Of a stretch of 18,885 nucleotides of DNA, positions 1 through 7,025 are shown one piece after another; position 1 is the stretch's first letter; each line of letters starts with the position of its first letter. Made by a program: the position numbers and the translations under genes. A model generated the notes under the pieces. It did not search any database, was not told the DNA's origin, and saw only the letters and a list, made by a program, of their open reading frames with translations. Source of the DNA: JAICTV01 sp035634055 (GTDB lineage Bacteria; Planctomycetota; Phycisphaerae; Tepidisphaerales; Tepidisphaeraceae); the NCBI GenBank assembly GCA_035634055.1, contig DASQDR010000190.1, positions 1-18,885 on the forward strand. The letters are read 5' to 3'.

Positions 1-1146
1 GCCGACCTCCGCCACCGGCTGCACCGGATCCCGGAGCTGGGCTACCAGGAGTTCAAGACGGCGGCGGCGATCCGCGCGGAGCTGGACGCGCTGGGGCTTT
101 CCCACGTGGACGGGGTACCGGACGCGCCCACCGCTACGATCGCGTGGCTGGGCGACACGTCCAGGCCGTGCGTCGCGCTGCGGGCGGACATCGACGCGCT
201 GCCGATCACCGAGCAGACGAAGCTGCCCTACGCCAGCACGCACCCCGGCCGGATGCACGCCTGCGGGCACGACGGGCACACGGCGACGCTGCTCGGCGTG
301 GCGGCGGTGCTGAAGTCGATGGAGCGCGAGCTGCCGGTGTGCGTGACGCTCCTCTGGCAGCCGGCCGAGGAGGGCGGCGCCGGCGCGGGCAAGCTCGTGG
401 CGGCGGGGGCACTCGACGGACGCCTCGGCCCGAAGGTCGAGGCGATCTTCGGCCTGCACGGCTGGCCGGGGCTGAAGGTCGGCACCGTCGCCACCAAGCC
501 GGGCGCGCTGCTGGCGGCGACGGACAACTTCCGCGCGACCTTCGTCGGCCGCGGGTGCCACGGCGGCTACCCGCACCTGGGCACCGACCCCATCGCCACC
601 GCGTGCGAGGCGGTCACCAGTTTGCAAAAGTTCGTCAGCCGCGAGACCGACCCGACCGACAGTTGCGTCGTGACCATCGGGCGCATTAGCGCCGGCACCG
701 CCGTCAACGTGATCCCCGATTCCGCCACCATCGAGGCGACCGTGCGCACGCTTTCGGCGCACCAGCGCCAGCACGCGCAGCACGCGCTGGAGCGCCGCAT
801 GCGCGGGATCGCCCTGGCCAACGACTGCGAGCTGACCTTCCGCTGGAACGAAGGCTATCCGCCGACCGTGAACGACCCGCGGATGGCCGAGTACGTCGCC
901 GCCACCGCCCGCGCCATGCTCGGGCCGGAGCGCTTCGTGCCCGTCGGCCGGCCGAGCATGGGCGGCGAGGATTTTTCATATTACCTCGAGCAGGTCCCCG
1001 GCTGCTTCTTCCTCATCGGCGTCGAGCCGGCCGACTGCACGGCCGGCTACCCGTCGCTGCACAGCGATCGCTACGACTTCACCGACGCGGCGCTGGCCGT
1101 CGGGATGCGCATGTTCGTGGAGCTGGTCCGGCGGTTTCCGGGATAG
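1..1146 (+). CDS. M20-family amidohydrolase (amino-acid/hippurate type), 5' end missing
   Basis: This is the 3' part of a metal-dependent peptidase M20D-type amidohydrolase, a family that hydrolyses N-acyl amino acids or related amides. The frame is open from base 1, and the first residues (ADLRHRLHRIPELGYQEF) match the family's N-terminal signature, so only a few residues are missing; 381 are visible. Metal-site motifs are in order: HACGHDGH (codons around base 256-279, Cys and His ligands), the PAEEGG glutamate pair (about 361-378), GLHGWP (about 451-468), and MGGEDFSYY plus the C-terminal SLHSDRYDF, which carries the last His ligand. The central dimerisation lid domain is present (about 490-830). 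The stop at 1144-1146 lies 10 bases from the stop of the convergent glycosylase gene. The substrate cannot be read from sequence: hippurate hydrolase, N-acetyldiaminopimelate deacetylase and IAA-amino acid hydrolase share this fold. Confidence 0.93.
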   Translation, partial: ADLRHRLHRIPELGYQEFKTAAAIRAELDALGLSHVDGVPDAPTATIAWLGDTSRPCVALRADIDALPITEQTKLPYASTHPGRMHACGHDGHTATLLGVAAVLKSMERELPVCVTLLWQPAEEGGAGAGKLVAAGALDGRLGPKVEAIFGLHGWPGLKVGTVATKPGALLAATDNFRATFVGRGCHGGYPHLGTDPIATACEAVTSLQKFVSRETDPTDSCVVTIGRISAGTAVNVIPDSATIEATVRTLSAHQRQHAQHALERRMRGIALANDCELTFRWNEGYPPTVNDPRMAEYVAATARAMLGPERFVPVGRPSMGGEDFSYYLEQVPGCFFLIGVEPADCTAGYPSLHSDRYDFTDAALAVGMRMFVELVRRFPG

Positions 1147-1156
1147 CCCCGCGCGG

Positions 1157-2092
1157 TTATTCGTCCAACTCGGGAAAGAGGAAGCCCTGCTCCTGCCGCG
1201 GCTGCGCGCGATGGCGGCGGTCGGGGCGCGCGCGCGCGGGGCGCGAATTCGGTTCGCGGTGCGGTTCCTCGCGCCCGGGCTGGCGCGCCGCGGGCGGTGC
1301 GTCGTGCGGCGGCAGGTTGACGCGCACCCGCCCGACCGGACAAAGGTCCAGCACCGCGCAGCGCGGGCAGGCCGGGGCGCGGAAGTAACAGCAGCGCTGG
1401 CCGTGCAGCATCATCACCTCGTGGTGGTCGTAAACCTGCTGCGGCGTCCACTCCTCGGGCAGCAGCGCCGCCAGCACCTGGTGCGACTTCTCCACGCTGA
1501 CCGCCGGCTCGAGCAGGCCTAACCGCGTGGCGACGCGGTGGTGATGGCTGTCGACCGGCAGGGCCGCCTTGCGCAGTGTGGAGAACGCCAGCACCGCCGC
1601 GCTCGTCTTGGGGCCGACGCCGGGCAATTGCTCGAGCCACGCCCGCGCGTCGGGCACGGTCATGTCGCGGAGGAAGTCGAGCGACAGCACGCCCTGGCGG
1701 ACGATGGTGATCTGCCGGAGCACCTGCTGGATCCGCGGCGCCTTCTGCTCCGGCCAGGTGACGGCGCCGATCGCTTCCTGCACGTCGCGCAGCGGCGCAT
1801 CCCGCGCGGCCGACCAGGTGCGAAATTTCTCGCGCAGCGCCTTGAACGCCCGGCCGGAATCGGCGTTCTTCGTGCGGTGCGACAGCAGCGACGATACCAG
1901 CTCGCTCAGCGGGTCCAGGTTGTGGAAGTAGGCGATCGGGCACTGATACGTGGCGCACAGCTTCTCGTGGACGCGCAACGCCTTGGCGCCCAGGTTCGCT
2001 TGCGGTGGCGGTGGCGGTGACGGTGAAGCGGGCGCCTGCGCCTGCGCGGGCGCGGGCGCGGGCGGATCGGTGGGTGCGGGTGCGTCAGCCAT
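1157..2092 (-). CDS. Endonuclease III-like DNA glycosylase/AP lyase with [4Fe-4S] cluster
   Basis: A 311-residue HhH-GPD base-excision repair enzyme expected to remove oxidised pyrimidines and nick abasic DNA. The helix-hairpin-helix LPGVGPKT carries the catalytic Lys of bifunctional Nth enzymes, and VDSHHHRVATRLG carries the catalytic Asp. The C-terminal cysteines fit C-x6-C-x2-C-x5-C exactly (CYFRAPACPRCAVLDLC), so the iron-sulfur loop is intact. Compared with about 210 residues in E. coli Nth, it has an extra Pro/Ala/Gln-rich N-terminal segment of about 35 residues and a basic, Arg-rich C-terminal tail of about 50. The usual LLSAQT motif reads LLSHRT here, as in divergent Nth-like proteins. 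The start is supported by GGAGG seven bases upstream of the ATG. It follows the HD-domain gene on the same strand after 128 bases. It could be annotated nth, but the subfamily is not the canonical one. Confidence 0.93.
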   Translation of the reverse strand: MADAPAPTDPPAPAPAQAQAPASPSPPPPPQANLGAKALRVHEKLCATYQCPIAYFHNLDPLSELVSSLLSHRTKNADSGRAFKALREKFRTWSAARDAPLRDVQEAIGAVTWPEQKAPRIQQVLRQITIVRQGVLSLDFLRDMTVPDARAWLEQLPGVGPKTSAAVLAFSTLRKAALPVDSHHHRVATRLGLLEPAVSVEKSHQVLAALLPEEWTPQQVYDHHEVMMLHGQRCCYFRAPACPRCAVLDLCPVGRVRVNLPPHDAPPAARQPGREEPHREPNSRPARARPDRRHRAQPRQEQGFLFPELDE

Positions 2093-2220
2093 GACGCGGC
2101 CTCCGTGCCGGTTAGTGCTCCTTCACCTCAAGTGGAACAGTAAGGCGCGGCGCGCGCCCGTGTCGACGGGCAATCCGTCACGCGTCGCGTTGCGGCCTCG
2201 GGCACAGGGGCTGGAACGAA

Positions 2221-3528
2221 TTACCCACCGCTCGTCGCGCGGACGATCTGCTCCGCCCGGTCGCGCCACGCCGGGGCGACGTGCAGGCGGCGGAACTGGA
2301 GCTGGCGGTTGAGGGCCTGGCTCAGCGGCGAGATGGACGCGAACGGCGTCAGCTTCCCGTCGGTCTGCTTCACCAGGATCTCGTTGACGCCGCCGCCGCA
2401 GCCGTCGTCGTCTTCGCCGCCGGCGAAGGTTTCGTAGCCGCTGCCGGCGGGCTGGTCGTAGAACATCTCGTAGCCCGGCTCGCCGCCGGCGTCGGCGATC
2501 ATGCGCTCGACGGCCGTGCGCGCGGCGCGCGCGTCCTTCGGGTCCTGGAAGCGCGACAAGTCGATGCTCTTGTAGACCCGGCGGAAGAGCAGCCCCTTGC
2601 ACAGCGCCGCCAGCACCGGGTCGGCGCCGTGCGACCAGAGCTTGAAGCTGTGCATCACCGAGACGTCGTCGGTGTCGCCGAACTCCGCCATCGACATCTG
2701 CTGCCCGAGCAGCGCCTTGTAGACCCCGTCGCCCGGGCGCGGCCACTCAAGGCGGCGCTGCACCGCCAGCCGCTTGGCGCGCTGGAGCGCGAGCTTGACC
2801 ATCCCCTCGGCGCTGCGGACCACCTTGTGGAAGTAGACGTTGCGGTACATGTTGAACCGCGCCTGCAGGTACGTCTCGACCGCGCTGATCCCCTTGGCGT
2901 GCACCGCCAGGCGGTCGCAGGACTGGTCGATCGTCAGCGCGTGCAGCACCCACTCGAGGTCGAACCCGCCGTAGCGGCTGCCGGTCATCAGGTTGTCGCG
3001 CAGCAGGTAATCGAAGCGGTCGGCGTCGAGCTGCGAGGAGATGATGTCGCAGAAGAACGTCCGGCGCGGCTCGCACCGGAGGAACGCGACGATCTTGGCC
3101 GGCAGGGCGCGGTCGTGATCGAGCAGCACCTGGTGAACGCCGCTGTCGGGGTCGAGGATCACCCGGCGGGTGATCTCCTCGTGGTGGATGCCGCTGACGC
3201 GCTCGAACACGTGGCTGAACGGCCCGTGCCCCAGGTCGTGCAGCAGCGCCGCCACGGTGCAGACCGCCCGCCCTTCCTGGTCGATCGTGAAAGAATGGGC
3301 GAGCTGGTCGAGCGCCTTGCGCGCGGTTTCCATCACGCCCAGGCTGTGGCTGTAGCGCGAGTGGTCGGCGCCGGGGTACGCAAGCGACGCCATGCCGAGC
3401 TGGCGAATGCGGCGGAGGCGCTGGATTTCGGGGGCGGCCAAGAGGCGAAACAGCAACGCGTCGAGGTCCCGGTCGAGCCGGAAGGCGATCACGTCGTGAA
3501 CCGGGTCGCGGATGATCTTTTCGGACAT
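2221..3528 (-). CDS. HD-domain phosphohydrolase (dNTPase/SAMHD1-like, COG1078 type)
   Basis: A 435-residue cytosolic HD-superfamily phosphohydrolase related to dGTPase/SAMHD1 and the B. subtilis YwfO/E. faecalis EF1143 group, which hydrolyse dNTPs or other nucleotides. The family opening is clear: KIIRDPVHDVI, then GADHSRYSHSLGV with His61, LLHDLGHGPFSH with His97-Asp98, and QLDADRFDYLLRD with Asp168. Together these give the H...HD...D metal site. The open frame continues upstream over another 760 codons, but that part is only the antisense shadow of cimA and the cupredoxin. The ATG at 3528 directly precedes the conserved N-terminus. No good ribosome binding site is visible. A TACTAT box (complement of 3550-3555) could be a -10 element giving a very short leader. 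The nucleotide substrate is not predictable. Confidence 0.92.
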   Translation of the reverse strand: MSEKIIRDPVHDVIAFRLDRDLDALLFRLLAAPEIQRLRRIRQLGMASLAYPGADHSRYSHSLGVMETARKALDQLAHSFTIDQEGRAVCTVAALLHDLGHGPFSHVFERVSGIHHEEITRRVILDPDSGVHQVLLDHDRALPAKIVAFLRCEPRRTFFCDIISSQLDADRFDYLLRDNLMTGSRYGGFDLEWVLHALTIDQSCDRLAVHAKGISAVETYLQARFNMYRNVYFHKVVRSAEGMVKLALQRAKRLAVQRRLEWPRPGDGVYKALLGQQMSMAEFGDTDDVSVMHSFKLWSHGADPVLAALCKGLLFRRVYKSIDLSRFQDPKDARAARTAVERMIADAGGEPGYEMFYDQPAGSGYETFAGGEDDDGCGGGVNEILVKQTDGKLTPFASISPLSQALNRQLQFRRLHVAPAWRDRAEQIVRATSGG

Positions 3529-3633
3529 GCGGGCTCGGGTGGCCGATGTATAGTACGAAGCCGCCGCGGCCCAGGCCACTCCTGGCCTCCCTAGCGATCC
3601 GGGCCGGCGGGTGTCTAGTTCGCCAGGTGAAGC

Positions 3634-4005
3634 ATGATGTGCAGCGTCAGACGTCCCCTCTATGCCCCCGTGATCCTCCTGCTGATGCTGGCGGTAGCGG
3701 TCGCCGCCAAGGCGAAGGATGACGCCAAGCCCAAGGACGACGCCAAGGCGAAGGACGAGGCCAAGATTGTCAACATCGGTAAGCTGAAGTACGACCCGGC
3801 CGAGGTGACGATCAAGGCGGGCGAGAAGGTCGTCTGGGTGAACAAGGACGACAACGACCACACCGTGACCGCCAACGACGGCTCGTTCAAGAGCGAGAAC
3901 CTCGGCCGCGGCGAGAAGTTCGAGCACACGTTCAAAAAGCCGGGGCGGTACGAGTACCACTGCCGGTACCACCCGCGGATGAAGGCGGTCATCATTGTCA
4001 AATAG
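3634..4005 (+). CDS. Exported cupredoxin (plastocyanin/amicyanin-like blue copper protein)
   Basis: A 123-residue type 1 copper protein, expected to carry electrons in the periplasm. Residues 1-25 form a signal peptide (positive RR, then a Leu/Ala-rich core ending AVAA). Next comes a charged Lys/Asp linker of three near-repeats (AKAKDD, AKPKDD, AKAKDE), then the cupredoxin fold. The four copper ligands can be placed: His76 in DNDHTV, then Cys110, His113 and Met116 in YHCRYHPRM, which is the C-x2-H-x2-M arrangement of short-loop amicyanin/pseudoazurin-like proteins. Two adjacent ATGs exist; the first has AGGTGA upstream. The gene is divergent from the HD-domain gene and ends 45 bases before the cimA promoter. 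The redox partner is unknown, with no oxidase or dehydrogenase gene next to it. Confidence 0.93.
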   Translation: MMCSVRRPLYAPVILLLMLAVAVAAKAKDDAKPKDDAKAKDEAKIVNIGKLKYDPAEVTIKAGEKVVWVNKDDNDHTVTANDGSFKSENLGRGEKFEHTFKKPGRYEYHCRYHPRMKAVIIVK

Positions 4006-4050
4006 CAGGCCCGTCCCCCCGCCGCGCCACCCCGCCCCTCCGCGTCGCAT

Positions 4051-4078
4051 TTGACCTTTTGCCGGATCTTCGTAGAAT
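4051..4078 (+). promoter_or_regulatory. Sigma-70-type promoter of the cimA leader
   Basis: TTGACC (4051-4056) and TAGAAT (4073-4078) are separated by 16 bases, a near-consensus housekeeping promoter. Transcription would start near 4085, only about five bases before the leader-peptide ATG at 4090. This is the best promoter match in the window, in a locally A/T-richer stretch of an otherwise very GC-rich sequence. Confidence 0.75.
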
Positions 4079-4089
4079 CCGCCGCGACC

Positions 4090-4146
4090 ATGCAGCAAGC
4101 GACCGCCATCGCCGCGATCATCATTAGCCTGCGACAACGCGGGTAA
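4090..4146 (+). CDS. Putative isoleucine leader peptide of the cimA attenuator
   Basis: An 18-codon frame reading MQQATAIAAIIISLRQRG then TAA, with four Ile codons, three consecutive (ATC ATC ATT at 4117-4125), and one Leu codon. It lies between the strong promoter (4051-4078) and an intrinsic terminator (4181-4204), and cimA, an isoleucine-pathway gene, begins at 4240. This is the layout of ilv/leu/trp-type ribosome-mediated attenuators, where the ribosome stalls at control codons when the charged tRNA is scarce. No Shine-Dalgarno sequence can fit in the predicted 5-base leader, so translation would have to be nearly leaderless. Its identity as a leader peptide is inferred from composition, position and the pairing potential of the following RNA; no homologue is asserted. 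Confidence 0.72.
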   Translation: MQQATAIAAIIISLRQRG

Positions 4147-4204
4147 GGGCTGATCGTTCGCAGTTGAAGAAGCACAGCAGCCCTGCCCGCCGGCAGGGTT
4201 TTTT
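4126..4204 (+). promoter_or_regulatory. Transcription attenuator: alternative antiterminator and terminator pairings
   Basis: Three mutually constrained pairings are visible. (1) CCTGCG (4128-4133) with CGCGGG (4138-4143) around an ACAA loop, inside the last leader codons. (2) An antiterminator, AGGGCTG (4146-4152) with CAGCCCT (4178-4184), 7 bp perfect. (3) The terminator, CCCTGCC (4181-4187) with GGCAGGG (4192-4198). Pairings 2 and 3 share bases 4181-4184 and exclude each other. AGGGCTG begins at the last base of the leader stop codon, so a ribosome that finishes translation would cover it and let the terminator form. A ribosome stalled at the Ile codons 4117-4125 would leave it free, giving read-through into cimA. 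The pairings are seen in the sequence; the regulatory logic is inferred from classical attenuators. Confidence 0.7.
4181..4204 (+). terminator. Rho-independent terminator upstream of cimA
   Basis: A 7-bp perfect GC-rich stem (CCCTGCC/GGCAGGG) with a CGCC tetraloop is followed directly by six T residues (4199-4204). It lies 36 bases before the cimA ATG and after the cimA promoter, so it is placed to control cimA rather than only to end the cupredoxin transcript, which stops 175 bases earlier. Confidence 0.85.
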
Positions 4205-4239
4205 CGTTTGGATCGGATCGGTTTGGGCAAAGAGAAATT

Positions 4240-5844
4240 ATGAGCACCGCACGCCGCATCGAGATCTACGACACCACCCTTCGCGACGGCACGCAGGGCG
4301 AGGGGTTCAACCTCTCGCTCCAGGACAAGCTGCTGATCGCGCAGAAGCTCGACGAGCTGGGGGTGGACTACGTCGAGGGCGGGTTCCCCGGCTCCAACGA
4401 GAAGGATCGCGCGTTCTTCCAGGAGGTGCGCGGGCTCAAGCTCAGGCACGCCAGGGTCAGCGCCTTCGGCATGACCCGCCGGCGCGGGATGAAGGCGGAA
4501 GAAGACCCCAACATGCGCGCCCTGCTCGACGCGCAGACGCCGGTGGTCACGCTGGTTGGCAAGACCAGCGACTACCAGGTGCGGGCGGTGATGAACGTGA
4601 CGCCGGAAGAGAACTTGTCGATGATCGCCGACTCGGTCAGGCTCTTCCGCTCCGCCGGCCGGCAGGTGGTTTACGACGCCGAGCACTTCTTCGACACCTT
4701 CCGCAGCAACCCCGAATACGCGCTCAGGACCCTGCTGGCGGCGCAGGAGGCGGGCGCGTCGGTGCTCTGCCTGTGCGACACCAACGGCGGCACCATGCCC
4801 GAGCAGGTCGCCGAGGCCGTCGCCGCCGTGCGGAAGGAGACGTCGGCGATGGTCGGCATCCACACGCACAACGACGCCTCGATGGCGGTCGCCAACGCCC
4901 TGGCCGCCGTGCGCGCCGGCGCGGACCACGCGCAGGGGACGATCAACGGCGTCGGCGAGCGCTGCGGCAACATGGACCTCATCCCGCTCATCGCCAACCT
5001 GCGCCTCAAGTACCACCTCGATTGCCTCGTCGACGGATCGCTGCGCCACCTGACTGACGTCAGCCGCTACGTCTACGAGACGGCCAACATGAACCTGATC
5101 AGCGGGCAGCCGTACGTCGGCAGCTCCGCCTTCGCCCACAAGGGTGGCATGCACGTGCAGGCGGTGCAGAAGGACGCCACCACCTACGAGCACGTTGACC
5201 CCGAGGCCGTCGGCAACACGCGTCGCATCCTCGTCAGCGAGCTGTCGGGCGTCTCCAACATCGCCGGCAAGGCGGGCAAGAAGTTCGAGCTGGAGAACGA
5301 CAAGGAGACCCTCAAGCGCGTGCTCGAGCGCGTCAAGACGCTGGAGAACGAGGGGTACCAGTTCGAGGCCGCCGAGGCGTCCTTCGAGCTGCTCGTGCGC
5401 AAGGAGATCGGGCGCTACAGGAAGTTCTTCACCCTCGACCACTACCGCGTGATCACCCTCAAGCTCGGCGAGGAAAAGCCCGCGATCGCCGAGGCGACCG
5501 TGAAGGTTCACGTCGGCGAGGCGTGCGAGCACCGCGTCGCCGAGGGCGACGGCCCCGTCAACGCCCTCGATGCCGCCCTGCGCCGCGCGCTCAAGCCCTA
5601 CTACCCGGCCATCGCGCAGGTGCACCTGACCGACTACAAGGTGCGCGTGATCAACTCCAAGGAGGAGACCGCCGCCAGCGTGCGCGTGATCATCGAGTGC
5701 AAGCGCGACAAGCCCGACGGCACCCGCGACCTGTTTGGCACCACCGGCGTGAACACCAACATCATCGACGCGTCGTGGCAGGCGCTGGTGGACGCGTACG
5801 AGTACCACCTGCTACAGGCGGAGGAATCGGCGACAGCGGTTTGA
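4240..5844 (+). CDS. cimA: (R)-citramalate synthase CimA
   Basis: A 534-residue enzyme of the LeuA/homocitrate synthase family that condenses pyruvate with acetyl-CoA to citramalate, the first step of the threonine-independent route to 2-oxobutyrate and isoleucine. The TIM-barrel starts with IYDTTLRDGTQGEG (Arg15-Asp16, catalytic and metal site). The metal-binding HTHND lies at about 208-212, and NGVGERCGN at about 240. The linker contains GNTRRILVSELSG, typical of the CimA/TIGR00977 group rather than LeuA. The last about 140 residues are the LeuA-type regulatory dimer domain (VINSKEETAASVRVIIE, GTTGVNTNIIDASWQAL), where isoleucine feedback usually acts. The ATG at 4240 has a weak purine-rich AAAGAGA upstream. 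The 5' leader carries an apparent isoleucine attenuator, which independently supports the isoleucine role. 2-isopropylmalate synthase is less likely given the motif set and length. Confidence 0.95.
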   Translation: MSTARRIEIYDTTLRDGTQGEGFNLSLQDKLLIAQKLDELGVDYVEGGFPGSNEKDRAFFQEVRGLKLRHARVSAFGMTRRRGMKAEEDPNMRALLDAQTPVVTLVGKTSDYQVRAVMNVTPEENLSMIADSVRLFRSAGRQVVYDAEHFFDTFRSNPEYALRTLLAAQEAGASVLCLCDTNGGTMPEQVAEAVAAVRKETSAMVGIHTHNDASMAVANALAAVRAGADHAQGTINGVGERCGNMDLIPLIANLRLKYHLDCLVDGSLRHLTDVSRYVYETANMNLISGQPYVGSSAFAHKGGMHVQAVQKDATTYEHVDPEAVGNTRRILVSELSGVSNIAGKAGKKFELENDKETLKRVLERVKTLENEGYQFEAAEASFELLVRKEIGRYRKFFTLDHYRVITLKLGEEKPAIAEATVKVHVGEACEHRVAEGDGPVNALDAALRRALKPYYPAIAQVHLTDYKVRVINSKEETAASVRVIIECKRDKPDGTRDLFGTTGVNTNIIDASWQALVDAYEYHLLQAEESATAV

Positions 5845-5869
5845 TATAGTGGCTGCGAGCGGAGGCGAC

Positions 5870-6064
5870 ATGACCATCACAATAAAAGGCGTGTACCGCG
5901 ACGGGCGGATCGAACTGGCGGAGAAGCCGCCCGTCTCGGACGGCAGCGAGGTGGTGGTCACGATCCAGTCACAATCCGCCTCCCCGGGAAAACGTCGCGG
6001 CCTCTACCGCGGCATGTTCAGGGACGAGGCACGGCCGTTCTCAACTGAAGACGCTCGCGACTAA
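5870..6064 (+). CDS. AF2212/DUF104-like small protein, possible orphan antitoxin
   Basis: A 64-residue protein. Its N-terminal half (MTITIKGVYRDGRIEL, then a Pro-rich turn and GSEVVVTIQ) resembles the small beta domain AF2212/DUF104, often found in antitoxins of PIN-domain (VapC-like) toxins. The C-terminal half (GKRRGLYRGMFRDEARPF) is charged and could be the toxin-binding tail seen in such antitoxins. The ATG at 5870 is preferred over an upstream in-frame GTG at 5849 because GGAGG lies at 5861-5865. The gene starts 25 bases after the cimA stop and ends 55 bases before uppS, and no PIN or other toxin gene is adjacent. The antitoxin role is therefore only a family-based suggestion. Confidence 0.75.
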   Translation: MTITIKGVYRDGRIELAEKPPVSDGSEVVVTIQSQSASPGKRRGLYRGMFRDEARPFSTEDARD

Positions 6065-6119
6065 AGATCGCGTGCTGACGTCGGCCGCCATCGTTCCCAC
6101 CGTCTGGTAGCTCCTCCTT

Positions 6120-6884
6120 ATGGAACCGCTGAGAGCCATCCCCCCCGAGAAGTTCCCCCGCCACGTCGCGATCATCATGGACGGCAACGGCCGGTGGGCG
6201 GTCAAGCGCGGGCTCGAGCGCGTGCGCGGGCACCAGCAGGGGGCGGTCACCGTGCGCAACATCGTCACCGAGTGCGCCCGCCTGCGCCGGGAGCACGGCG
6301 GGCCGGATTTTCTCACCCTCTACTCCTTCTCGATCGAGAACTGGAAGCGGCCGATCGACGAGGTGTCGTTCCTGATGGCGATGTACATCGAGTACCTCCA
6401 GAAGGAGCGGGCGACGATGATGGAGAACAACATCCGCTTCCGGCAGATCGGCCGGCTCGACAAGCTGCCCGACCCGGTGCTCGATGAGGTCAACCGCACG
6501 CTGGAAGAGACGCGGAACAACGACGGCTTGAACCTGGTGCTGGCCCTGAACTACGGCAGCCGGGCGGAGATCACCGACGCCGTGCGGGAGATCGCGCGCA
6601 AGGCGCGCGACGGCGAGCTTCGCCCCGACGAGATCGACGAGCAGGCGATCTCCGATCACCTCTACACCGCCGGCTGGCCCGACCCCGATTTGCTGGTCCG
6701 AACCGCCGGCGAGATGCGCGTCAGCAACTACCTCCTCTGGCAGATCAGCTACGCCGAGCTGGTGGTGAGCGACGTGCTCTGGCCGGACTTCGGCATCGCG
6801 GACCTGCACGCCGCCATCGCCGCCTTCGCCGCCCGCAACCGGAGGTTCGGCGCGCTCGATCACACCAACACGCTCCGGCGGTAG
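6120..6884 (+). CDS. uppS: Isoprenyl transferase (undecaprenyl diphosphate synthase) UppS
   Basis: A 254-residue cis-prenyltransferase that extends farnesyl-PP with isopentenyl-PP to the C55 lipid carrier used for cell-wall and polysaccharide synthesis. The catalytic signature HVAIIMDGNGRWA holds Asp21. It is followed by RGLERVRGHQQG, the substrate-binding LYSFSIENWKRP and the C-terminal DLLVRTAGEMRVSNYLLWQISYAEL (IPP-binding Arg and Ser). The length is typical of the family. No Shine-Dalgarno sequence precedes the ATG; instead CTCCTCCTT, the complement of one, sits directly upstream. The next ATG is inside the catalytic motif, so the start is secure. cdsA follows on the same strand after 141 bases, matching the widespread uppS-cdsA order, but frr, dxr and rseP are not beside them. 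Confidence 0.95.
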   Translation: MEPLRAIPPEKFPRHVAIIMDGNGRWAVKRGLERVRGHQQGAVTVRNIVTECARLRREHGGPDFLTLYSFSIENWKRPIDEVSFLMAMYIEYLQKERATMMENNIRFRQIGRLDKLPDPVLDEVNRTLEETRNNDGLNLVLALNYGSRAEITDAVREIARKARDGELRPDEIDEQAISDHLYTAGWPDPDLLVRTAGEMRVSNYLLWQISYAELVVSDVLWPDFGIADLHAAIAAFAARNRRFGALDHTNTLRR

Positions 6885-6945
6885 AGCCGTTCGTGGCTGC
6901 TGGTTCCTTGTCATCCGTTACATCAACCGGAACGTGGCGGCGCGC

Positions 6946-6973
6946 TTGCGACGCGGGGAACGGAAGTTAGCAT
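6946..6973 (+). promoter_or_regulatory. Possible promoter of cdsA
   Basis: TTGCGA (6946-6951) and TAGCAT (6968-6973) with a 16-base spacer lie in the uppS-cdsA gap, 52 bases before the cdsA start. An inverted repeat, GCGGGGAA (6953-6960) with TTCCCCGC (6973-6980), spans the spacer and ends at the -10 box. It could be an operator or a coincidental hairpin; it has no T-run and so is not a terminator. Confidence 0.35.
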
Positions 6974-7025
6974 TCCCCGCACGAGCCACCGATAACTCGA
7001 AACCACCAACGAGCACCCCCCTCGC

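Noticed and set aside
3529..5808. A 760-codon minus-strand extension upstream of the HD-domain gene
   Set aside because: It is antisense to cimA and the cupredoxin, has Val/Leu/His-rich shadow composition and no domain; the HD family starts at 3528.
6041..6119. Minus-strand small gene behind AAGGAGGAG (complement of 6111-6119)
   Set aside because: The frame after this SD-like site is only about 19 codons, and the site directly abuts the uppS start on the other strand.
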